Shown here piece after piece: positions 1-8,934 of a DNA stretch of 64,000 nt. Positions within the stretch are counted from its first letter, which is position 1, and each line of letters begins with the position of its first letter. Source of the stretch: an uncultured Owenweeksia sp. (lineage in GTDB: Bacteria > Bacteroidota > Bacteroidia > Flavobacteriales > Schleiferiaceae); assembly GCA_937146805.1 (NCBI GenBank), contig CAKZRR010000033.1, forward strand, positions 1 to 64,000, given 5' to 3'. The position numbers were made by a program, and so were the translations under genes. Under the pieces are notes generated by a model. That model was not told the origin of the DNA and searched no databases. It saw only the letters and a list, made by a program, of their open reading frames with translations.

Positions 1-12
1 TGAGCAGGCAAC

Positions 13-75
13 GCCAAAACAAAGTTTTGACGTTTAACAAAAAAGAAAATTAAAAGTAAAAACGTTTGTTTTGGC
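13..75. repeat. Inverted repeat at left window edge
   Basis: The 11-mer at 13-23 is perfectly complementary to 65-75, and 15-20/23-28 forms a smaller inner hairpin. It lies just upstream of the first accessory gene and may be the right half of another cassette-boundary palindrome cut by the window edge. The sequence cgttatgccc follows at 131-140, recalling the cgttrcc ends of the clearer palindromes at 1193-1385 and 4981-5106. Function is inferred only. Confidence 0.45.
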
Positions 76-151
76 TTGGTGGTAATCCGAAAGTGAAGTG
101 CTTTAATATGCCCTACTGTCCATACACAAAACGTTATGCCCAATTACAGAA

Positions 152-1186
152 ATGACCAGAGTTACTGATACAGAATTAGACGAATTATTAATTAAGCATA
201 AGGAAAACCCTAATGACCTTGATATAATTAATTCAATCGCAATTGGATATTTCCAAAACTACGAGAAGAATACAGACAAAGATGATTTTGATTTTTTCGA
301 AAAAGCTTATAATCTAAAAAAGACTGTTAAGTCAACTCACAACTTTGCTTGGTTCCTCTATTTTGAATGGTCAGAAATTCAATGGCGTTGGAAAGAAGAT
401 GACGCTATTAAAAAGGCATTAAAAATTCAAAAAGAATGCGTTGATTTAGAGCCTAACTCTTTTTATCCATATTACCAATATGGTTATATGCTAATGGAAG
501 AAGACAAATTTACTGAAGCCATTAGATACCTGAATATTGCTAAGTCAAAAACAAAACATAGAGGGATTGAACATAATTTAGGGTTTTGTCACTTTCGATT
601 AGGACAATATCAATTAGCTAAAAACCATTTTTCTATATCTTCCAAAGCAGAAGACCTAGAACAAAGAAGTCTTTTTAATCTAGCACTCACGGAATTCAAA
701 TTAAACAACCTTGACAAGTTCATAGAAATAATAGATAAACTTCAAAATCCAAGCGAAACAGATGCTCCTCTAATGGTTTATGAAATTGGACAACTTCTGT
801 TTTTAGTAAATGAATTTGAAAAATCAGCCCAATGGACAATAAAACAAGGCGTTGATGGAATTGACTTACTTGATTGGAAAGAACTTGCTTATTCTATTTA
901 CACAACTAATAAAAAGTTATTTAATATAGAATTGAAAAAAGGAATATCTGAAAGACAGATGTGGATTGATGAAATAAATGATAACCATCCAGACTGGACT
1001 GAGTATTCAGAGGAAGAAAAAAAAGAGAAACTAATAGAACTTGAAACTGAAATTAAATATCGAGAAAACATTGAGAGTGAATTTCAAAATAAACCTATTC
1101 TAAAAGTTGATGAGCTTTTAATAGTCGAACCTATTTACTGCTTATTATTTGACTGTAAACTACACGGGAATTTAAAAAATGATTAA
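152..1186 (+). CDS. TPR-repeat protein, function unknown
   Basis: A 344-residue protein without signal peptide or membrane segment, so probably cytoplasmic. TPR-like helical pairs are visible around residues 65-125 (NSFYPYYQYGYMLMEEDKFTEAIRY) and 135-185 (GIEHNLGFCHFRLGQYQLAKNHF), ending in a charged Glu/Lys-rich C-terminus. TPRs mediate protein contacts; no catalytic motif is seen. It is AT-rich, stands alone, and sits directly between two palindromic elements in the manner of a gene cassette. The ATG is the first in frame after the upstream palindrome. I do not recognise a specific family. Confidence 0.75.
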   Translation: MTRVTDTELDELLIKHKENPNDLDIINSIAIGYFQNYEKNTDKDDFDFFEKAYNLKKTVKSTHNFAWFLYFEWSEIQWRWKEDDAIKKALKIQKECVDLEPNSFYPYYQYGYMLMEEDKFTEAIRYLNIAKSKTKHRGIEHNLGFCHFRLGQYQLAKNHFSISSKAEDLEQRSLFNLALTEFKLNNLDKFIEIIDKLQNPSETDAPLMVYEIGQLLFLVNEFEKSAQWTIKQGVDGIDLLDWKELAYSIYTTNKKLFNIELKKGISERQMWIDEINDNHPDWTEYSEEEKKEKLIELETEIKYRENIESEFQNKPILKVDELLIVEPIYCLLFDCKLHGNLKND

Positions 1187-1192
1187 AAAAAA

Positions 1193-1385
1193 GGGCATAA
1201 CAAGGGCTATACGTAATGCGGGTTTTCTGCTAAATGAAAGGTCTGTGCATTTAATGAAGTCCGCCAATACTTTAATTTGGTATTTAAAGTGAATAAATTA
1301 AAAACAAAATATAAACTCTTGGCTACGTGCAAATTTGAAAACTCCGCTTTTCAAATCCCGCACTACGCATAGCCGGGTCGTTACC
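1193..1385. repeat. attC-like imperfect palindrome (cassette boundary)
   Basis: The left arm (1193-1222, starting gggcataacaagggctat) and right arm (1357-1385, containing atagccgggtcgttacc) pair over about 17 of 19 bases through the ggctatacgtaatgcggg segment, enclosing about 135 bases that include a second short IR (tttgaaa...tttcaaa near 1334-1355). It begins 7 bases after one gene's stop and ends 23 bases before the next ATG. Integron attC sites are structured this way, with simple AAC/GTT-containing ends, but no integron integrase is in the window. A second element with the same arms is at 4981-5106. Confidence 0.6.
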
Positions 1386-1408
1386 ATTAATTAACAAAAA
1401 CAGATAAT

Positions 1409-1855
1409 ATGTCAGAACACGCATTAAACTTGTCAGAAAGTAGTCCTTTGAAAAACAATGAAGACTTCAAGCAATTACTTCAAAATCTAAAGGAAGAAGA
1501 ACTTAAAGAAGTAGTAATAAGGTTTGCTAAAGACAAGAGCATTACGATTACAGAAGCTTCAAAAGTCAGAGATAACTTTTTCCAATTTATTTCACTTACT
1601 AAAATCTCGAATAATCCTATTTCACCCCCCATGATTGTGGACGAATTCTGGCACAAATTCCTGATTTTCACAAGACAATATCAAAATTTTTGCGATAAAC
1701 ATTTTGGTCATTTCATACACCATGAACCTTTATCTAAAGAATTAAGCAAAAAAAATAATTTTCAAGAAACGTCTAAGCTATTGTGGGATAATTTCAATGC
1801 AGTTGCTTGTTGTAATAATACTTGTGATGCAGATTGGCCAACAATACGGGGATAG
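1409..1855 (+). CDS. Conserved hypothetical with VDEFWH...FCxxxFGxFxHH motif
   Basis: A 148-residue cytoplasmic protein. Residues ~76-110 contain VDEFWHKF, then YxxFCxxxFGHFIHHEP. I have seen this signature in short uncharacterised bacterial proteins sometimes annotated 'glycine-rich domain-containing protein-like'; no reaction is known to me. The conserved His and Cys residues and a C-terminal CCNNTCDADWP tail suggest metal binding or a modified tail, which is inference. The stop codon directly abuts the GTG start of the next gene, so the two are likely translationally coupled and work together. AT-rich and cassette-like in context. Confidence 0.7.
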   Translation: MSEHALNLSESSPLKNNEDFKQLLQNLKEEELKEVVIRFAKDKSITITEASKVRDNFFQFISLTKISNNPISPPMIVDEFWHKFLIFTRQYQNFCDKHFGHFIHHEPLSKELSKKNNFQETSKLLWDNFNAVACCNNTCDADWPTIRG

Positions 1856-2887
1856 GTGAAAAACATAGTTTTATCAGAAGTTGACTATTCAATTATTGAG
1901 AAGAATGTTTCGTTTCTTGAAAATCAAACAAGAAATGTTGGGTGTTATTTCAATTTGTTAATGTCAGAAATAATTCATTCCAAAAGGCTTCCAGTACCAA
2001 AAAACATGGAGGCCTTTACAGAAACATATTTTCATAGATTACCTGGACATAATAGATCTTTTTATCACTCAGAGTCTGGTCATTTAATGAACCCAAAAAA
2101 TCCTAGTTTGAATTTTAAAGGGTTCGAAGTACTTAGCCAAAACCTTGAATTGGGCTTAAAATCAATATTTAACACCACACATAAGAATAGTGAACTATCA
2201 GTAGGAGAATATCTCATCTCGGTAGAAAATAAATTACCTTTTTGTTTATTGAATCATGAAGCGAAAAACGAATTTTCTATTGCCTTGGAACTTCAAAAAA
2301 AAGCTATTCGAATTGATCTCGAATTACATATTCCTTTGCCTTTATTATTGATAAAATTCAGTGATCATTTAGTAAAAAGGGTTAGTAAATTGATGAAAAA
2401 ATTTTCATCTAACCCTTTAATAGATAGTTTGATTAATAGAGGCTTGTATGGGTTTGTGTATCACTATACCAGTGTGCCAATTAGAATAGCTAATGTTATA
2501 CCTATATCTACAAAGAATGATTTTCTTGTGAATCTTGGGGTTAAAGATATTGAACAGTTATCTGAAAAATGGATCAATACATTTTTGGATTTATTTAAAC
2601 TAGGGGTTTTACCTATTAACTCTCTTCCTACTTTAAGAGGTAGCTATGTAGACCTAAATAATTCAATTCTTAATGGAGGGTTTTGCGATTTTGACACTGC
2701 TGTATTTATCAATGAGATGAATAAACATGAAATGAAAAACGCAATGCTAAATTCCGCAAGTATGTTGAGTAAGAGTCTATGTATTATTGAAGGAAAGCTT
2801 GATCATAAATACAAAGATCAGCTAACAAAAGACATATTATTAAAAATGAAAAAAATAACTAATGGTAACAAAGTATATGGCGCATAA
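1856..2887 (+). CDS. Unrecognised protein coupled to the upstream HxxF/Cys protein
   Basis: A 343-residue protein with no signal peptide or clear membrane segment. The GTG start at 1856 follows the previous gene's TAG with zero spacing, which decides this start. Recognisable points are an N-terminal stretch with FHRLPGHNRSFYHSESGH (~residues 59-77), a central hydrophobic HIPLPLLLIKF, and a C-terminal NGGFCDFDTAVF (~residues 275-286). I cannot place it in a family. Coupling implies a two-gene module with the upstream protein. The reading frame ends 91 bases before the IS481 element, and the stretch between (gcgcataacaccc...) may be the left arm of an interrupted cassette palindrome. Confidence 0.65.
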   Translation: MKNIVLSEVDYSIIEKNVSFLENQTRNVGCYFNLLMSEIIHSKRLPVPKNMEAFTETYFHRLPGHNRSFYHSESGHLMNPKNPSLNFKGFEVLSQNLELGLKSIFNTTHKNSELSVGEYLISVENKLPFCLLNHEAKNEFSIALELQKKAIRIDLELHIPLPLLLIKFSDHLVKRVSKLMKKFSSNPLIDSLINRGLYGFVYHYTSVPIRIANVIPISTKNDFLVNLGVKDIEQLSEKWINTFLDLFKLGVLPINSLPTLRGSYVDLNNSILNGGFCDFDTAVFINEMNKHEMKNAMLNSASMLSKSLCIIEGKLDHKYKDQLTKDILLKMKKITNGNKVYGA

Positions 2888-2978
2888 CACCCTTCGGGAT
2901 GATACGACACCATATACGGAAAGTTGGCACACATTAGGTACGATATACAAACATCCTTTACAGAGTTATATAAACATC

Positions 2979-4211
2979 GTTTACACTTTTTAGCTTGCAA
3001 TTTGAACCAAAATTCAGATTGTCATGCCTTGGAAAGAGAACACGATTATGGAACAAAAAATTGAATTTATCTGTGAATGGAAGACTGGTAATTACACCAT
3101 AACAGAACTTTGTAGAAGCTTTGAGATTTCCAGACCAACGGCTTATAAAATCATAGCTCGGTTTGAAAGTGAAGGGTATGAAGGCCTCAAAGAACTCTCT
3201 CGAAGACCTCGTGAGGCGCATCCTAATTCGACTAGTGAAAAGGTGGTAAATGGCATTCTTTCTCTAAAAGAAAAACACAAGCTCTGGGGTGCCAAAAAAA
3301 TCCACAAACTGTTGTATAACGATTTTTCAGATGAACTAATTCCATCTGTCTTGACTGTCCACAACATCCTCAAAAAACACGGTCTAGTATGCCCTCAAAA
3401 ACGCTTAAGAAGAGTCAAGCCCATACACCCTATTTTTGACCCTAAAGTGTGCAATGAAGTATGGAGTGCCGACTACAAAGGAAAGTTCTTAATGGGCAAC
3501 AAAATCTATTGTCATCCACTAACCATTGCTGACTCTAAAAGCCGATTTGTTTTTACGGCAAAAGGTCATTACAGAGAAAACTTTGACTCCGCAAAGACAG
3601 AGTTTAAAAGGGTATTTAGAAAATATGGTATCCCTAAGCAAATTCATACCGACAATGGAAGTCCCTTTGGATCTGTAAAAGCCATACAGCGTTTTACCAG
3701 GCTCTCTTATTGGTTTATTGAACTTGGTATTATGCCTGTGTATTCGGATCCATCACACCCTGAGCAAAACGGTAGACATGAACGCATGCACAGAGATTTA
3801 AAGGCTGCTTGCGCTAAACTCCTCAGCCTATGATTTAAAAGCCCAACAAAGGCGCTTAAATCAGTTTGTAAAAGAGTATAATCATGTAAGACCACACGAA
3901 GCTCTGGACATGAAAACACCCGCTACCGTACATGATTTTAAAACGCGACCTTTCCCTGAGAAAATCTCAAACTTTGACTACGAAACAGATATGAGAGTGC
4001 TTAAAGTAACGAAGAACGGATCAGTAAGATGGGGTTCTTACAACTGGGTTTATGTATCTGCCTCTCTACAAGGAAAACACATCGGGGCTCTAGAAATGGG
4101 TAATGGAATATGGAGGGTATTTTATAGAAACGTATTTTTAGGTTACTTTAACCAAAATGAATTAAGAACAAAAGAACAATCAGTAAGGTTAGAAACTAGT
4201 TTAGTGTAAAC
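2979..4211 (+). mobile_element. IS481-family insertion sequence, degenerate
   Basis: About 1.23 kb. A 9-base terminal inverted repeat is visible: gtttacact at 2979-2987 and agtgtaaac at 4203-4211. Between them lies one transposase gene in two frames. No matching target-site duplication is apparent in the immediate flanks (acatc versus cctaa), so the insertion is old, the ends are slightly misplaced, or flanking DNA has rearranged. The last ~75 bases and some downstream flank recur at 5794-5920. Confidence 0.75.
3024..4209 (+). pseudogene. IS481-family transposase, frameshifted
   Basis: The N-terminal part (3024-3833) begins MPWKEN and has a helix-turn-helix (ITELCRSFEISRPTAYKI) followed by the DDE/rve core: first Asp in WSADYKG, second in HTDNGSPFG, Glu in HPEQNGRHERMHRDLK. 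Translation then stops at 3831 after AACAKLLSL. One frame over, from about 3817, the protein continues AYDLKAQQRRLNQFV...HVRPHEALD into the C-terminal segment starting at the ATG at 3910. The IS481 family normally uses one uninterrupted frame of about 380-400 residues, so this is a true disruption (net +1 base or -2) near 3816-3830, or a sequencing error. All three catalytic residues lie upstream of the break. Confidence 0.85.
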
Positions 4212-4265
4212 CCTAATCTATAACTTTTGTAAAGCATGTATCTTAACGAACATTTGACCAAACCA

Positions 4266-4970
4266 ATGAAACATATTTTTTTAATCATAATTTTTTCCAC
4301 TTTTTTGGCGTGTAATTCCAACAAGGATAATGCGGTTTCTAAAATCAAAAATCCAAATCCAGAGAAAGTAATTCAAGAAAAATTAAGCGGAAAAGAAATC
4401 GTGTCTGAATTAGAAAAATTGGGTTATTTCAATTTGACCAGCGAATCTGAATTGGATACAGTCAAAGCTGACTTTCAAAAAGCGTATTCGGACTTACATT
4501 TCTTTCAAGGACCAATGCGTGGAGAAACTCTGAATTTTATGGATAATCGTTATCAATGGGTAGATTGTGAGGAACTTTTTGAGATTGGTGGATTAACAGA
4601 ATATTTAACCCAAGTAAAACCGACTTTTGAAAAACTTGGACTTGAATTAGAATTCGCAAACGAAAAAAGCGAACAAGACCAAAATAGTTGGAAACACACA
4701 ATTGAACTGAACGGAAATGAATACTCAGCGTTTGACGGACAATTTTCTGACTTGGATTGGGGAATTGCCTATGTGAATTTTATAGAAATGTTGAACGCTG
4801 AATTAAGAAGACAAAATTCGAACGAGCAGTTTTATCCAATAAATTGTGGAAATGATGGAACGTTCGTCTTGCTAACACCAAAACAATTGGACTTTGTAAA
4901 TCGGAATTATCCAATAGACAATGAACATCCGACAACAATGAGTAATTGGAAAAGTAGAAATGGAATATAA
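4266..4970 (+). CDS. Lipoprotein, function unknown
   Basis: I chose the ATG at 4266 because it starts a classical lipoprotein signal peptide (MKHIFLIIIF... FLAC, lipobox Cys ~16), giving 234 residues. The mature protein is soluble and mixed alpha/beta, with YQWVDCEELFEIGGLTEYL and NCGNDGTFVLLTPKQLDF segments; no family is recognised. It lies between the IS481 end and an attC-like palindrome, so it is probably a former cassette gene. Location: periplasmic face of a membrane. Confidence 0.65.
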   Translation: MKHIFLIIIFSTFLACNSNKDNAVSKIKNPNPEKVIQEKLSGKEIVSELEKLGYFNLTSESELDTVKADFQKAYSDLHFFQGPMRGETLNFMDNRYQWVDCEELFEIGGLTEYLTQVKPTFEKLGLELEFANEKSEQDQNSWKHTIELNGNEYSAFDGQFSDLDWGIAYVNFIEMLNAELRRQNSNEQFYPINCGNDGTFVLLTPKQLDFVNRNYPIDNEHPTTMSNWKSRNGI

Positions 4971-4980
4971 AAAACTGCAC

Positions 4981-5106
4981 ACAACAATGGCTATAAGTAA
5001 TTGCTTGTTCTCGCCTACTTCTGAAAATCCTCGCGGATTTTCAGCTTGGTGTGTACTTGCAAAGTTAATCGCTAAACCACGCAACTACTCATAGCCGAGA
5101 CCGTTG
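4981..5106. repeat. attC-like imperfect palindrome (second copy)
   Basis: Left arm acaacaatggctataagtaa (4981-5000, on to ttgc at 5004) pairs with right arm gcaactactcatagccgaga (5081-5100, on to ccgttg at 5106) at 14 of 16 positions in the core. An inner palindrome (tgaaaatcc tcgc ggattttca) occupies 5022-5043. The arms match those at 1193-1385 (ggctatanGtaat...atagcc...cgtt). It starts 10 bases after the preceding stop and runs to the next gene's leader. The next gene is followed at 5645-5660 by gtttggcaacaaag, resembling another left end. Confidence 0.6.
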
Positions 5107-5121
5107 CCAAACATTAAAAAA

Positions 5122-5643
5122 ATGAAAAGACTGACTTTAACAATTACCTTGACAATTTGGACTGTTTCTTTGTATGCTCAAAGTTCAACACCTTCTCAAA
5201 TAGATTCACTGTCAAATATTCTTGTTGGGGTATGGGAAATTGAGAAAACCATAGACAAAGAAGGAAATGAAGTTGAATCAATCACTAGGGAAACAAAAAA
5301 CTCTCCATTAGGCAACGAAATACGAATCAAAGCTACTGGACCAAAAATGACATTAAATCAAGACGGAAGCTATGAACTTCAATTTACTCCTGAAAATACG
5401 GGCAAAGGAAATTGGTTTTTAGAAAGCTCGACATCTCTTATACTCCAATTAGTGACTAAAAAAGGGACAATTAGTTATAACATGCTTAAGTCAGCAGCGG
5501 AAATGTTTGGAAAGACCTTAAAGTTTGACAAAGACGGCAATATTGTGGAGAACAATAAACGAGAAATCACAAAATTGGAATCAGACGAATTGTTAATACG
5601 CTACGAGACTGATTATTATCAAGTATATAAAAAGAAAAAATAA
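5122..5643 (+). CDS. Exported lipocalin-like hypothetical protein
   Basis: The ATG at 5122 is preferred over 5104 because it gives a clean signal peptide (MKRLTLTITLTIWTVSLYAQ). The 173-residue precursor has IxxLVGVWEIEKT near the mature N-terminus, then alternating beta-strands with NQDGSYELQF and a terminal ETDYYQVYKKKK. This is the usual look of Bacteroidota lipocalin-like secreted proteins; the ligand is unknown. It stands alone after the palindrome at 4981-5106. Confidence 0.6.
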   Translation: MKRLTLTITLTIWTVSLYAQSSTPSQIDSLSNILVGVWEIEKTIDKEGNEVESITRETKNSPLGNEIRIKATGPKMTLNQDGSYELQFTPENTGKGNWFLESSTSLILQLVTKKGTISYNMLKSAAEMFGKTLKFDKDGNIVENNKREITKLESDELLIRYETDYYQVYKKKK

Positions 5644-5704
5644 AAACGTTTGGCAACAAAGAACTGTGCTAAAATCCAACTAAAAACCGCCTTAATTTCT
5701 ATTT

Positions 5705-5758
5705 TATTTTTCTTTTGAAAGTCCTTTTTTAGGTGAAGGCCTATTCAAAAGAAAAATA
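5705..5758. repeat. 15-bp perfect inverted repeat
   Basis: 5705-5719 (tatttttcttttgaa) is exactly complementary to 5744-5758, with a 24-base loop. It sits between the exported protein gene and the IS481 3'-end copy. It could act as a terminator for 5122-5643 or be a small mobile-element relic; the sequence does not decide. Confidence 0.5.
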
Positions 5759-5793
5759 TTAGTGGGTTAACACACTGGTGTTGTAAGCTCTCC

Positions 5794-5899
5794 ATTTTTA
5801 GGTTACTTTAACCAAAATGAATTAAGAACTAAACCCGTCCGAATGGTTCAGCCGGGCGGAGAACAATCAGCAAGGTTAGAAACTAATTTAGTGTAAACC
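5794..5899 (+). mobile_element. IS481 3'-end remnant with internal insertion
   Basis: 5794-5829 matches 4134-4169 and 5860-5899 matches 4173-4212 with only a few differences, including the terminal agtgtaaacc. The two blocks are separated here by ~30 extra bases (5830-5859, with cccg...cggg arms). The next 20 bases (gtatcttaacgagcatttga, 5901-5920) also match the flank of the intact IS (4239-4258), so more than the IS end is duplicated. Confidence 0.75.
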
Positions 5900-5922
5900 A
5901 GGTATCTTAACGAGCATTTGAA

Positions 5923-6393
5923 ATGAGGGTAATAATATTCATATTAATGGTTCAAATATTTCCAATTCTTACTTTTGGTCAGAGTTCTGATCCAGCTTTT
6001 ACAACACCTTTGGTAAAGAAGTATATCAATCGCTGTATTGATGGTTTAGAATCTGTTGAATATCTGAAAAATAATAGCATTACCAAGGAAATGGACTTTT
6101 GCAATTTAGCAACTTGCTTTTCATTTTTAGAATCATATGACAAAGACTCTCTATTTAATGAAGCCATTTATGAGCGTTTAAGACAAATAGCTCAGGAGTT
6201 TTACAATGAAGGAACTCCTATATTAATAATTGGAAATGGAATGAATAGTGCTGAATTAAGCCAGAGGTTAAATAAAGAAGAAAATGGCTATGGAGTAACT
6301 TATGTTAGCTTAGGTAACTCCTGTCTTTCCTTTGGCTCTTTGGATAAAGGTATTACAAAATTCAATTTAGAGACAAAACTTCTTGTAAACTAA
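5923..6393 (+). CDS. Exported hypothetical protein
   Basis: 156 residues with a signal peptide (MRVIIFILMVQIFPILTFGQ). The mature part has three Cys (INRCIDG, DFCNLATCF) and a C-terminal SLGNSCLSFG stretch; no family is recognised. It starts 24 bases after the IS481 end copy, so its upstream control region comes from rearranged DNA. Low GC, last gene of the accessory region. Confidence 0.55.
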   Translation: MRVIIFILMVQIFPILTFGQSSDPAFTTPLVKKYINRCIDGLESVEYLKNNSITKEMDFCNLATCFSFLESYDKDSLFNEAIYERLRQIAQEFYNEGTPILIIGNGMNSAELSQRLNKEENGYGVTYVSLGNSCLSFGSLDKGITKFNLETKLLVN

Positions 6394-6471
6394 CAAGTAT
6401 CTGACGTTGAAAAATTGAAATAAAAACGTGAGGGCTTACAAAACGCTTTGAAATAAATTAAAAGAAATATT

Positions 6472-7392
6472 TCAGTTTAATTCTTTCGCAAATACCGAAA
6501 GCAACCAATCACTAACTTCTTCGGATCCATTTCTATTTAGATGATTTCCATCAGTCCAATTATTCAGGTTAGTAAAAATGGAGGAGGGAGGAAGGAGTAA
6601 ACTTCCCATTTCACGGTATTTTTCGGCATTGTTTGGTGCTGGGGAGTTACGCCCTAAGGCAGGTAAATACAAGAAGTACAGCTTTATATTGTGGCTCTTA
6701 CAGTATTTTGATATTCGTTTTAAGTATTGCTCTGGGTAATAGTCATCCATATCTCTTTTGAAGCCTGACGGTCGCTGAGTAGCAAGTCTTTTTTGCCTTA
6801 TAGAATCCAATTCATTGATACTGATACTGTATTCTTGTGGAGTAAATCCAAAAGTATTGGTTGAGTGCTTGTCCTCTATTTTGTTTCCCCAAAGCTTTTC
6901 TTTGCTTAACTGAAGTCGATATTGCCATGATTTGGACCAGTCGGAAATGTAATCCTTGTTAAAAAGGGGTTGACTTTGTATTAGATCTTTATTTGTAGCT
7001 AAATAGGGAAAGATGGGATGACTAAAGGGATTCTCATCTACGCGTACCTCCAAAACCAAATATTGTAAATGTTTTTTTTCTACAAGGTTTTTTAAAAGCC
7101 TTAGTTGGAGGTTTCTTCCGTAGCGACAATAGGCAAAATTTACAGTGGAAAGCTGAGGTAGCTCCTGCTGGAGCTCCCTGTCATTCACACTATTCATAGT
7201 TCGTGAGGAACCTATGAAAGCTAAATCAATGGGCTTAGAATTTTCATAAAGGCGGGAGTACATCCACGAGGCGCGATTATGGCAATCGTTTTTTAAACCA
7301 GAAGAAAGTTGTTTAGGGCTTATAGGAATGATGAGGATGCCTAAAAAAATCGGAAAAAGAAAAAGCAGCAAGTGGAGGGTTAACTTTTTCAT
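6472..7392 (-). CDS. SGNH-hydrolase-like partner of the MBOAT acyltransferase
   Basis: 306 residues with an N-terminal signal anchor (KLTLHLLLFLFPIFLGILI), the rest outside the cytoplasm. FIGSSRTMNS (~residues 60-69) fits the block I nucleophile Ser, and DGNHLNRNGSE near the C-terminus fits the Asp-x-x-His block V of SGNH hydrolases. Its ATG overlaps the MBOAT stop by one base (TAATG), so the two are coupled. In AlgI/DltB-type systems the membrane acyltransferase passes an acyl group to a periplasmic SGNH/AlgX/DltD-like protein that O-acylates a glycan or teichoic acid; this is the likely role, with unknown acceptor. Confidence 0.75.
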   Translation of the reverse strand: MKKLTLHLLLFLFPIFLGILIIPISPKQLSSGLKNDCHNRASWMYSRLYENSKPIDLAFIGSSRTMNSVNDRELQQELPQLSTVNFAYCRYGRNLQLRLLKNLVEKKHLQYLVLEVRVDENPFSHPIFPYLATNKDLIQSQPLFNKDYISDWSKSWQYRLQLSKEKLWGNKIEDKHSTNTFGFTPQEYSISINELDSIRQKRLATQRPSGFKRDMDDYYPEQYLKRISKYCKSHNIKLYFLYLPALGRNSPAPNNAEKYREMGSLLLPPSSIFTNLNNWTDGNHLNRNGSEEVSDWLLSVFAKELN

Positions 7393-8798
7393 TAGAATTG
7401 GAAATAAATAAAATTGGGTTTCACATCAAAGTTTCCAAGGAATAGAATACTTAAAACGAGGAGATAATAGAAAGCAAGGCGTACCACTTTGGAAGAGTGG
7501 TTAAAATGATCTATTTCGTTTCGATCCTTCATGCTATACTCGAAAGCCACAAAGACAAAAAATAATAAGGCAATGCTACCGTATCTATATAGGTCATTTA
7601 GGATGGAAACCGGAAAATGGGCGCCTTCTAAACTCAATAATTGAGCAATTAATGCTTGTAGATGATCTATATTTTCAGCTCTAAAAGGAATCCAAAAAAG
7701 GCAACAAACAAAGAAAATAACAAGCGGCTTAAATAAATTAGTGGTTTTGGTTTTCTTTTCTAAAATAAGAGCCAGGCCATGCAAAAACCCCCAAATTAAA
7801 AATGTGATATTCGCACCATGCCAAAGACCTGATAGTAAAAAAGTAGCCATCAGGTTAAAGTTTTTTCGTCCTTTACTTACTCTATTTCCGCCTAAAGGAA
7901 TATACACGTAGTCTTTAAACCAGGTGGACAATGAAATATGCCATCGGCTCCAAAATTCTCCAAAACTTGAGCTGAAGTAAGGCTTTTTAAAGTTGGCGGA
8001 AAGATCGAAGCCCAATGTTTTCCCTAGTCCAATAGCAATATCTGAATAACCTGAAAAGTCACAATAGATTTGAAAAGCAAAAAGGAGGGAGCCAAGTAGA
8101 ATTCCAAAGACGGAGTAATCACTAGGGTTAGCAAATATTTCGTCAACGAGTACTGCAAAGTTATCGGCAATCACAATTTTCTTAAACAAGCCCCAAAGAA
8201 TGAGTCTAAAGCCTTGAATTGCTTTATTGTAATTAAATATTTTACGATGGCCAAATTGGGGTAAAAAGCGTGCGGCTCGCTCTATTGGGCCGGCAACTAA
8301 CTGAGGGAAAAAGGATACAAAGGCAAAAAACTGAAGCGGACGATTGGTGGGTTTTATTTTGCCGCGATAAATATCAATACAGTAGCTCATAGTTTGAAAC
8401 GTATAAAAGCTAATGCCCACTGGAAGAATAATGTTTAAAGAAAAATAGTTTGCCTTAATTCCAAGTCCGGTTATTAATGTCTCAAATCCTTCAATAAAAA
8501 AGTTGAAATACTTAAAAAAGGCCAGTATCCCTAGGTTGATGACTAAACTTAGGATGAGGTAAAACTTTTTGGTTTTTGACGCTGCCGAGTTGCCGACTTT
8601 CAGCCCTAAAATGTAATCTGAAATGGAGCTAATTACAATTAGACCCAAAAACCGCCAGTCCCACCAGCCATAGAAAACATAGCTAGACGCGACTAAAAAA
8701 AGGTTAATAATAGGTGAAGAAGCCTTGCGATTTAGCCACCAGTAAAGGAAGAAAAATAGTAGGAAAAAGACAAGAAAACTAACAGAGTTGAATACCAT
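7392..8798 (-). CDS. MBOAT family O-acyltransferase (AlgI-like)
   Basis: 468 residues from the ATG at 8798, chosen because [12 protein letters not shown] is the standard AlgI-type N-terminus; an in-frame ATG at 8822 adds eight unneeded residues. Polytopic membrane protein. Conserved points: [56 protein letters not shown], and [16 protein letters not shown] with the catalytic His. Such enzymes move acetyl or other acyl groups across the inner membrane for O-acylation of exopolysaccharide. First gene of a two-gene operon with the SGNH-like protein; divergent from the ABC-SDR-dehydrogenase operon. Confidence 0.9.
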   Translation of the reverse strand: MVFNSVSFLVFFLLFFFLYWWLNRKASSPIINLFLVASSYVFYGWWDWRFLGLIVISSISDYILGLKVGNSAASKTKKFYLILSLVINLGILAFFKYFNFFIEGFETLITGLGIKANYFSLNIILPVGISFYTFQTMSYCIDIYRGKIKPTNRPLQFFAFVSFFPQLVAGPIERAARFLPQFGHRKIFNYNKAIQGFRLILWGLFKKIVIADNFAVLVDEIFANPSDYSVFGILLGSLLFAFQIYCDFSGYSDIAIGLGKTLGFDLSANFKKPYFSSSFGEFWSRWHISLSTWFKDYVYIPLGGNRVSKGRKNFNLMATFLLSGLWHGANITFLIWGFLHGLALILEKKTKTTNLFKPLVIFFVCCLFWIPFRAENIDHLQALIAQLLSLEGAHFPVSILNDLYRYGSIALLFFVFVAFEYSMKDRNEIDHFNHSSKVVRLAFYYLLVLSILFLGNFDVKPNFIYFQF

Positions 8799-8934
8799 TA
8801 AGTGTTGGTGTTTCAGGAGCAATATTACTAAATCTTGTAAAGATTTATTTCTTGCCGTATTGCTTGTAATAGAGGGATTTTTTGAAATCTTTCCTCCCTA
8901 CTTCTTACCTTGCCATCCAAACCAAAATGGTACA

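Noticed and set aside
3816-3910. Programmed frameshifting in the IS transposase
   Set aside because: IS481 elements use one frame, and no A6/A7-type slippery run stands at the break; a plain indel explains it.
2974-4216. Target-site duplication of the IS481 element
   Set aside because: Flanks acatc and cctaa do not match and no nearby direct repeat fits.
8788-8934. Longer ABC ATPase with 49 extra N-terminal residues
   Set aside because: The extra part is unlike the family and overlaps the MBOAT 5' end; the ATG at 8935 gives the normal protein.
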